This document shows positions 57,465 through 64,000 of a stretch of DNA of 64,000 bases, in pieces. Location: positions 3,727,713 to 3,791,712 of the forward strand of contig CM041201.1 of the NCBI GenBank assembly GCA_023078555.1, written 5' to 3'. The translations under genes and the position numbers were made by a program. Under the pieces are notes generated by a model, which saw nothing but the letters and a program-made list of their open reading frames with translations, ran no database searches and was not told the origin of the DNA. The stretch comes from Ulva prolifera. Its lineage: Eukaryota > Chlorophyta > Ulvophyceae > Ulvales > Ulvaceae. Position 1 is the stretch's first letter. Each line of letters begins with the position of its first letter.

Positions 57465-58973
57465 TCAATCCAGCGCCATGTGAATGTCCATGACAATCCG
57501 CCCCATCCTATCTCTCCTCATTGTCCACCAATCTTTATAACAATCCAGTTCCGGACGTCCTCGCAGCGCAGATGCATAGTCGTCCAAGTACAGCTGCTCC
57601 TCCTCACGCGTGAATGTGATGCCTTGCACGCCCAGACATCGCAGGCCAGCTCGGTTCGCACGCAGGCGCTCCACAGCCTCAAGCAGAGCCAAGGCCCCCA
57701 CGCCGGTACTATGCACGTGCCCAACATCCAGTCGGGTCAATGCCACCAAGCCGTCTACGATGCCAGCCACACAGAACATGCCAGAGCTTTCAAACTCATT
57801 CCCGCAGAGGTCAAGTGACTGCAGCTGCGTCAGGTTGCCGATCGCTCGTGCCAGATGCGCCACCAACTCCACGCCCACGCCTGCCTTCTTCAAACTGAGG
57901 CTCTTCAGGCCATGGAACATCCGCGCAAAGGCAAAATGTGAGGACGCGGCGCTCAGCCAGCCACTGCTGGTCCCTGCCATGTCAAGGTGCTGCATGGCTG
58001 GCAGAGCCCCAGCCAGGCGAGCAAGCGCCACAGCCTCGCCACCACCCACAGTATCAGACACATCCACCTCAACGAGTCCGTGAAGCGTGCGGAAAGCGCA
58101 CACAAAGGTGGTGACCCAGGGGTCCTGGATGCGGCAGCCCTGCAAGCTGAGCTTGGTGAGCGCCGTGAAGCACGCCAGCCTGAGATGTGCGTCCGCCGGC
58201 ACAATCGTCCGGCCGTCCTCAAGGGTGCTGGCGGAGAAGCAGTGCTGCAGAGTGATCGTCGAGAGGGACGGCGCCGCCGCCAGAGCGTCCAGCAGATCAT
58301 CCGCGGGTGGGGACAGGAGGCACGGCGTGTCTGGTGCGCAGTTTCGCCACGGTACCACCACGACATGGAAGCACTCGAGGGTGGGCATATGGCGCAAAAC
58401 GCCGTGGAGGGACAGTGTGCCGACGTGCTCAAGCTTGTGGACTGTGATGTGCAGGTGCCGCAGCGTGCGCAGCTGCTGCGCTGCAGCATGCCATGGCGGC
58501 GGAGTGGAGTGCTTACAGGACATCCTCAGGTCAAGAGAGAGCCGAGTCAGCTGCATCGAGGTGTCCACAGGCACGACGAGGCCTTCGTCCTGTGCTACCT
58601 CTGGCTCTGACATTCTGGCATCAGCAAGGGCTTCGGCGCTCCGAGGCACGAACACCTGTAGGCCAGGGCGATCCCAGGTCGGGGTCCAGGGAGCATGTTC
58701 GTCGCTGTCCGCACGCATGATCACGTCGCCATCACTATCACCATCGGCTGATGTTTCTGACTGCTGTGCAGCTCGTGCACGCCGACCCAGCCGTCTCCGG
58801 GGCAGCCGGAGCCGCTCGAGGGGGAAGCCCACGGTGGGGAACTGGTGGAAGGGGCCAGGCAGCTCGCGTGCTGCGGGCTGCCAGATCAGAGCGGGGCTGC
58901 CCTGCGCAAACACGCTTGCTGCTGCGAGCATGCAGACAGTGACGCCGGCGAGCGTGTGGCTGGTATGTGTCAT
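57465..58973 (-). CDS. Leucine-rich repeat protein, probably secreted or organellar
   Basis: A single exon of 502 residues from the ATG at 58973; the frame is open further upstream to 59492, but the chosen Met is followed by a good signal peptide (TLAGVTVCMLAAASVFAQG). A Pro/Arg-rich and acidic linker follows. From about residue 130 there is a run of degenerate leucine-rich repeats of the ribonuclease-inhibitor kind, for example LTKLSLQGCRIQDPWVTTFV, GLKSLSLKKAGVGVELVAHL and LTQLQSLDLCGNEFESSGMF. The function of such proteins is usually protein binding; the partner is unknown. The antisense strand is partly open but has no domain. Confidence 0.75.
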   Translation of the reverse strand: MTHTSHTLAGVTVCMLAAASVFAQGSPALIWQPAARELPGPFHQFPTVGFPLERLRLPRRRLGRRARAAQQSETSADGDSDGDVIMRADSDEHAPWTPTWDRPGLQVFVPRSAEALADARMSEPEVAQDEGLVVPVDTSMQLTRLSLDLRMSCKHSTPPPWHAAAQQLRTLRHLHITVHKLEHVGTLSLHGVLRHMPTLECFHVVVVPWRNCAPDTPCLLSPPADDLLDALAAAPSLSTITLQHCFSASTLEDGRTIVPADAHLRLACFTALTKLSLQGCRIQDPWVTTFVCAFRTLHGLVEVDVSDTVGGGEAVALARLAGALPAMQHLDMAGTSSGWLSAASSHFAFARMFHGLKSLSLKKAGVGVELVAHLARAIGNLTQLQSLDLCGNEFESSGMFCVAGIVDGLVALTRLDVGHVHSTGVGALALLEAVERLRANRAGLRCLGVQGITFTREEEQLYLDDYASALRGRPELDCYKDWWTMRRDRMGRIVMDIHMALD

Positions 58974-59956
58974 GGACCAATGGGAGGGCAGGGCCGGGAC
59001 GGCGAGGGAGCCACTGGTGATGCTCGGCTGCTGCGCGTACAGGATCGCCGAGTGGCATGAGTGTGGGAGCAGAAGAAACAAGTAGAAAACGATATTGTTG
59101 TGCACATCTTGACGACTGGTGGACTGCAGTTGCTCTGACTTCAAGTCTGGTTGAATTGACTTCAGGATCCTGAGCAGACACTGAGAAGAGACGCCCTTGA
59201 CAACCTGTGCAGGAGACACAATTGGGCTGCTATGGATTGCAAGGCCTACATCACAGCCTCGCCAAGCGTGTATGGTTGCATATGAGCTGGCACGTGGGCC
59301 GATCACGGCAAGAGCAGCTGGGTGTACCTGGCAAGCTCGGTCTCGTTGTGCTGAATTGGGAGCCTGCTTCTTCCAGTGTGTCGAGTGCAAAGCGCGTGTG
59401 CTGTAGGGAACCAAGATCTGGGAAAAGATTTCTGTTATCACACTCTCAGTTTCCGCGTCTTGCAAAAAATCTGCAGCCTGCACACTCCACATTGTGTCAC
59501 TCGGCGTGGGCGGGGCATGTTCACGTTAGCTTCGGTGGACCACTTTGAATGAACAATCGCTGCCATTCTTGTATGCAAAAGTTGCCTATACACAGATCCA
59601 TGCTGGTGACTTTCAAGACCATCATGTCGGTCGTACAAGCAGGCAAGCCCTACTTCATAGATTCTGCGGGGGTGGCTCGCTTGTAAGGAGTCGCACATGC
59701 AATACACGAGCATGCTTTTGGTTGCGATGCACGCCCGGTATAAGGACTGTATAATGCCGTTGCAAGGCCGAGCTAAGGACAACTCGGTGCCGGTATCGAT
59801 GACTGGCTGTATCATCTAGAGCTCTGCGATAAACTGGCTCTGGACCTTGTCCCAATACCCAAGCATATTTCAAAATGCCACTGTCGCACAGATGAGGCTG
59901 TGGACCATCAACAAAAAGGCCGGCATGAACTTCGATGGTGCAGTAACAATTCTCAC
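58974..59956. other. Region between LRR gene and BTB-like exon
   Basis: About 1 kb. It may contain further 3' exons of the BTB-like gene (an open minus-strand stretch at about 59660-59850 includes LKYAWVLGQGPEPVYRRALD), but no join could be supported. Otherwise no gene. Confidence 0.4.
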
Positions 59957-60280
59957 CTGCCAGGCCTTGACGAGTTCTTCGTCGCTGTACCGGCTTGCCA
60001 GTTTCTGCGGCGCACGTATCAGAATCCTCACGCATCCGTACCATGCCCGAATTCTACTGTCATCAAGCGGAAGCGCAACGCTGTCACTGCCGCCCTCTTG
60101 CTGGCAGATGCTGACAAGCACTGGGCTTCGCTTCACGAACGCTTCAGGGGCCTGAAGTGGAGCGTCTCCGGATACAAAGAAGCACTTACCGTCACCGCAC
60201 AGGAATTGAGTGCATTCAGTCATTTGACCAGAGCCTGTGGCGCTGTAGCGTGCTGCTGTGTCACCTGATGGAGTGAGCAT
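59957..60280 (-). CDS. BTB/POZ-like exon, gene incomplete
   Basis: An open exon of 108 codons from an ATG at 60280 to a GTGAGA donor after 59957. The translation has the layout of an N-terminal BTB domain half: DGKCFFVSGDAPLQAPEAF, then VKRSPVLVSICQQ, then SDSVALPLDDSRIRAWYGCV. Compare the BTB pattern of a beta hairpin, an A/S-rich helix with xRSPV, and a ValxLPxxD strand. BTB proteins commonly act as Cullin-3 adaptors. The downstream exons were not identified, so partner domains are unknown. The assignment is by pattern only. Confidence 0.35.
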
Positions 60281-62773
60281 AGTTTGTGAATCACTTGTGG
60301 ACAACACGCATAAGATAGGGCGAGCTACGAGTTCGGCAGAGGCATCACCAAACGGTTCACTACCACGAGCTAGCTGATACCCTGCCTACATAAGATCGGC
60401 GTCAGGTCAAGACACTTACCCGCGCAGAAGGCCACAGCGAGGCAAGTGGCCACAGTGGTGCATCTGTCGCGATCGTGTCAAAAACCGCATCCCTTTGCCG
60501 ACTGCCTTGGTACACGCTTCAGCAACACATAAGTGAAGTGAAGACACTGCGTGCACTATATCACCGGACAGCATGCAGCAGTGTTAGAACGGTGGCGCTT
60601 GGAACTGCTCCCCACCCACACACCTGCAGCCTGAGGTGGTCAATGGCATGCCACATACCAAGACTTTGTGTACATTTCCTTTCGAGCAATTTGAGTCATG
60701 TTTACGTCTCTGCTGTCATTTTTAATTCTGTTGTGTGTTTGGAGTAGTTGGAGTAGGCAACTCAGGCTCAGCCAGGCAGACCCGCTGGGAGTTCAACGCA
60801 GCACCAGCAAGGGTGGGCAGATCACAAATATGTACGCTGACTCAGCTCGTCGGACGGCCCATGGCCACATGATGTGATGTGAGATATCTCGCCATCACAA
60901 CACACGGAGGTGTGGGCTGTGCTGAATCAACAGGTCGTCCTGCTCCCGGACCATTAGAGCTACTTTGGTGCCATAAAAACGACGTCTATAGAAGTGCATG
61001 TCTGGATCTGTGGGAGTAGGCGCGCGCTATCTCTTGCGATGCAAGAAATATAAGGAAAGCAGACTGGATCAAGTCCAAGCCGTGTGCAGTTAGGTGAACC
61101 ATCTGCCAGATGCAAGCCCTACAGCTAGCCCACCACACTAGATCTCTCTCGAGATACATGTTTCTGCAGGTGATGTTATCGAGACCTTCCAAAGCAGGCT
61201 GTGCCATAATGACTAAAGCAATTGACCGTGAGCAACAAACGCATGCGTTACAGGATCAGAACAATATGCTGTCAAACAGTCCGTTTCACGATACCCACAT
61301 TGCCATTGGGCTTCGTGGAAGGACAAGTGGACCCAAACAGAAGCTAGCGTCCAAACGGAGTTGATCAGGCATAGCCGTCTGTAGTACAGGAACAGGTCAC
61401 GGAGACTGCTTCACTGCATCTCATGATGAAATTCTCTTATCACATTCCGCCGAACCACACACACAAGCGCAATCGACAGCGACAGCGCTGGTGACGCGTT
61501 ATCACGGCCAGAGCGTATCGAGTGCATGTCCAGGCCGTGGACTGCGATGCATCGTGGTGAGCCAACTTCTGATCCTAGAGTGGAGCCAGACTGCGGTGAA
61601 ATGCTTCGCTTTTGTATACATTTTTGTTTTTGCCATAGTTCCCACCTCTTTGCGCAACGTAAAGATGGTGTGACAAGGCCTGCGAGCGTGACGCGGACTC
61701 CGGAACCGTCAAGTGGCTATAGGTGACATCACGAGGGATTGCCAAGGTCAACCAGTCGTGCCCGGGCCCAACGCGCCATATTTCTATTGGAAATAATACA
61801 GTTGGGACTCAGGAGAGCGATACCAGTCTGTTTGGGATGTGCCTGAACGTGTTCATTGAATTTAGAGACTCACGAGGTCGGGCACTACAGATTGGAAACA
61901 TCGCTGTATTTGTCGTTGAGCACTAACCTTGCTTCACAGTCTCAGGTGACAGTATTTGATACGATCATGATGAAGTTGAATGGCTCTACTTCATCTACGG
62001 CACGCAATGCACGGGTTTGCGCAATTTCGATCGCGCGTCCGGAACTCGCGCCCGTCCGTGGAAATGCTGGTCCAATTATGAGTGAAGGCCTGAAATCGCG
62101 GTGTGATCTGACTCTAGGTGCTTTGTCTTGGCATGCCATTCTGCCTAACCTGATTGATAGCTGGGCGTTGGCTTGCTCATGCGTTCATTACGTGACCTTG
62201 TTCGGCATTCACCCCGGTTCAATGCCAGTTGGGCCATGAAACGCCGAACCATAATTTGGTGAGTTGACTGAGCATGTTTGTGTCGAGACAATGGCTGTGT
62301 TGTTTGCAACCGATGCGTTGTAAGAACCGGGATCGGCAGTGCACACCCAGCTGGTACAGCTTAAATTGTTGAGAATCCCCGAAAGGCATAGCGACGTAGT
62401 CCGAAGGGTCTGTTGACCGAAAGTCGGCGACTGGAGATACCGACAAAAACCTACCCCCGCTGGACCTGCCGGGCCCCGCCCGAGGTGTTCGTGCTCGAGT
62501 CTGGCAATGTTGGCCCGAGGACGATCGGTCAATAACACTCCGGGACGCTTAGATAGATCTGGGTGTGAATGTGGATGTATTCAGTTTGTATTCAGTGTTC
62601 GTTTTCACTGATACTTATCCTGTGTGCACGTTTCACGCTCTTGGTCCAACCGTGTGTCAATTGATCGTGGCCAGACCAGCTGCATCGAACGCCATGTACT
62701 GAATGTAACATGCAGCAGTGTTCCTGAGTCATCACGAGGTCACAATCGCTCTTGACAAATTGTACGTCCGCAG
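60281..62773. other. Gene-poor region
   Basis: About 2.5 kb with only short open frames on both strands. The largest (minus 62209-62538, plus 61856-62239) lack recognisable domains and splice-consistent neighbours. Upstream exons of the gene at the right edge may lie near its end but could not be placed. Confidence 0.5.
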
Positions 62774-64000
62774 GCTGTGCGAATACGTCATCCCCCCACA
62801 GCTATACTCTGCTCAGTGTGTTGGGCCAAAGGCAGTCGCTCGCCGTGAATTGGAGCGAGTACTCCTAGCTACGGAGGTCGCAGTGGAGACATCTGTGTCA
62901 CTACAATACGGCTCAATGAAGCGAATGCTGATGCATCACCCAGAGAACTCTGAGGTGGAGTATCTCATCCGGCGCATCCAAGCCTTGCGGAACCAGGCAG
63001 GTGCCCTCAGCCCAGGCTCAGAAACCAGAGCCGGATTGATGCAGGAGATGAACGAACGCCTGTGTGCAGCAAGGTGGGATCCCCCACTCCTTGACCGTGT
63101 TTGCGATCCACTAGGTCTCAGGTCGCTATTGCATCAGCACCCGTAGCCATGCAGTCTACAAAGGTGCCATATGTTGCTGTACACATTGCGCACTGCTCTC
63201 TCCACTTGCAAATGGATAGACAGGCTGCCGACCTGACCTCCCTCCCGGTCCACTGTCCAAACCTGTCATCATATGCTATCCTGGTTCAGCGTCACTGATT
63301 GTCAATGTCCGCGCACACAGACACACACACATACACACACCCCCCGTGCCTTGTGTCATGTCTACGGTGCTGTTAGTCTCGCTGTATTTATCACTGTAGC
63401 GCACCACATCACTGCTACCCCCCACACCCCTGTTGCATGCCTCGGCCAGTCACGATGCTGCATGCACCATGATCAGTACCCACACCGCCATACAGGGAAG
63501 CGTTCCGTGACCTGAAGCTGCCTGAAGTAGTGCGCAACGAGTTTGTATCCGCGTTTATTGACGCAAGTGCGCCCGTCCCAGTCACACAGCAGGGCTGGAA
63601 GCGGCTGGAGGCAGACATCGGCGAGGCAGCGGGCCAAGCGCTGGAGCTCATGGTCAAGCTGGGAGACAAGCCGGACCTGCTGGATGAGCAGGTGTCTCTG
63701 CTCGTCCGAGACCCCTCGCAGCGGGCATACGACATGACAGTCCTTGTAGACATCGACCGTGTGCATCCCCCCCCCCCCCCCCCCCTCCCTCTGAGTCTCT
63801 ATGCCACGCACCGTAGCTTCTCACTTTGCAGTCAATCCTTGCCCCCATCTCTCCAGTACCAGTCCGGCTGCGGCGGTGTGGTAGAGATCCTAGCAAAGCC
63901 GGCACACATGCGCCAGGCTGCACTGCGCACATTATCAAAGCACAGGGCACCCGGGTGCCTGTTGCGCTGCTGAAATGTGGCTGAGGTGTGCAGGGCAGGT
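62774..64000 (+). CDS. Unrecognised helical protein, 5' boundary unsure and 3' end beyond window
   Basis: Three exons join in frame: about 62774-63121, 63496-63760 and about 63857 onward. The first encodes a helical stretch (EVEYLIRRIQALRNQAG; TRAGLMQEMNERLCAARWDP). The second contains PEVVRNEFVSAFIDASAPVP and AAGQALELMVKLGDKPDLL. The third has CGGVVEILAKPAHMRQAALR, whose amphipathic helices could be armadillo or HEAT-like, although I cannot call a family. The first exon frame is open back to 62718, so its 5' edge is uncertain. Intron 2 contains a poly-C run of about 18. The coding sequence is consistent and GC-rich, so a real gene is likely. Confidence 0.5.
63315..63345. repeat. CA microsatellite
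   Basis: An imperfect (CA)n run lies in the first visible intron of the right-edge gene. Confidence 0.7.

Noticed and set aside
62209..62538. Minus-strand frame with Cys and Asn-x-Ser/Thr sites suggestive of a secreted protein
   Set aside because: No signal peptide, an alternative frame is equally open, and no splice-consistent exons were found.
63310..63345. Repetitive CA-rich stretch considered as a CRISPR-like or minisatellite array
   Set aside because: It is a simple dinucleotide microsatellite in an intron; the genome is eukaryotic and there are no spacers.

Overview
This is a window of a eukaryotic nuclear genome, almost certainly a flagellated green alga. Proteins are split by many spliceosomal introns. 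Several genes encode nucleus-encoded chloroplast proteins with transit peptides (cytochrome b6f subunit PetM, ClpB, a DnaJ). Others encode parts of a motile flagellum (outer dynein arm docking subunit ODA1/DC2, kinesin-9, an MNS1-like coiled-coil protein). Coding exons are GC-rich, and most can be joined in frame with GT-AG introns whose donors are very often GTGCG and whose acceptors are often TGCAG. A prasinophyte or other early-branching chlorophyte would fit, but the species cannot be named from sequence alone.

Layout, left to right: a chloroplast DnaJ (minus, runs off the left edge) divergent from an EndoG-type mitochondrial nuclease (plus); a gene-poor gap; a Golgi-type sulfotransferase (plus); a trans-2-enoyl-CoA reductase of the TSC13/CER10 family (minus) divergent from petM (plus); a repeat-bearing gap; a DDX21/RH7-like nucleolar RNA helicase (plus); ODA1 (plus); a small putative organelle-targeted protein (plus); ClpB (plus); TFIIE-beta (minus) divergent from kinesin-9 (plus); an MNS1-like gene (minus, convergent with the kinesin) divergent from a coiled-coil gene with a 700-residue disordered tail (plus); a Cys/His-rich gene with an Ala/Gln-rich tail (minus); a gene-poor stretch with inverted repeats; an unresolved minus-strand gene; a leucine-rich-repeat protein (minus); a BTB-like exon (minus); and an unrecognised gene leaving the right edge (plus).

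The genes are ordinary housekeeping, plastid and flagellar genes rather than a single pathway. Three firmly placed ones (ODA1, kinesin-9, MNS1-like) serve the axoneme and lie within about 24 kb. The most interesting non-gene signals are a dispersed repeat of about 130 bp (three copies, two inside kinesin introns), a 120-bp element with perfect 21-bp terminal inverted repeats, strong intronic hairpins, three GC-AG introns and a TTAGGGG-like heptamer array inside an intron. I found no CRISPR array, rRNA, tRNA or prokaryote-style operon. Exon joins were made by reading frame and splice motifs only; no transcript evidence was available.
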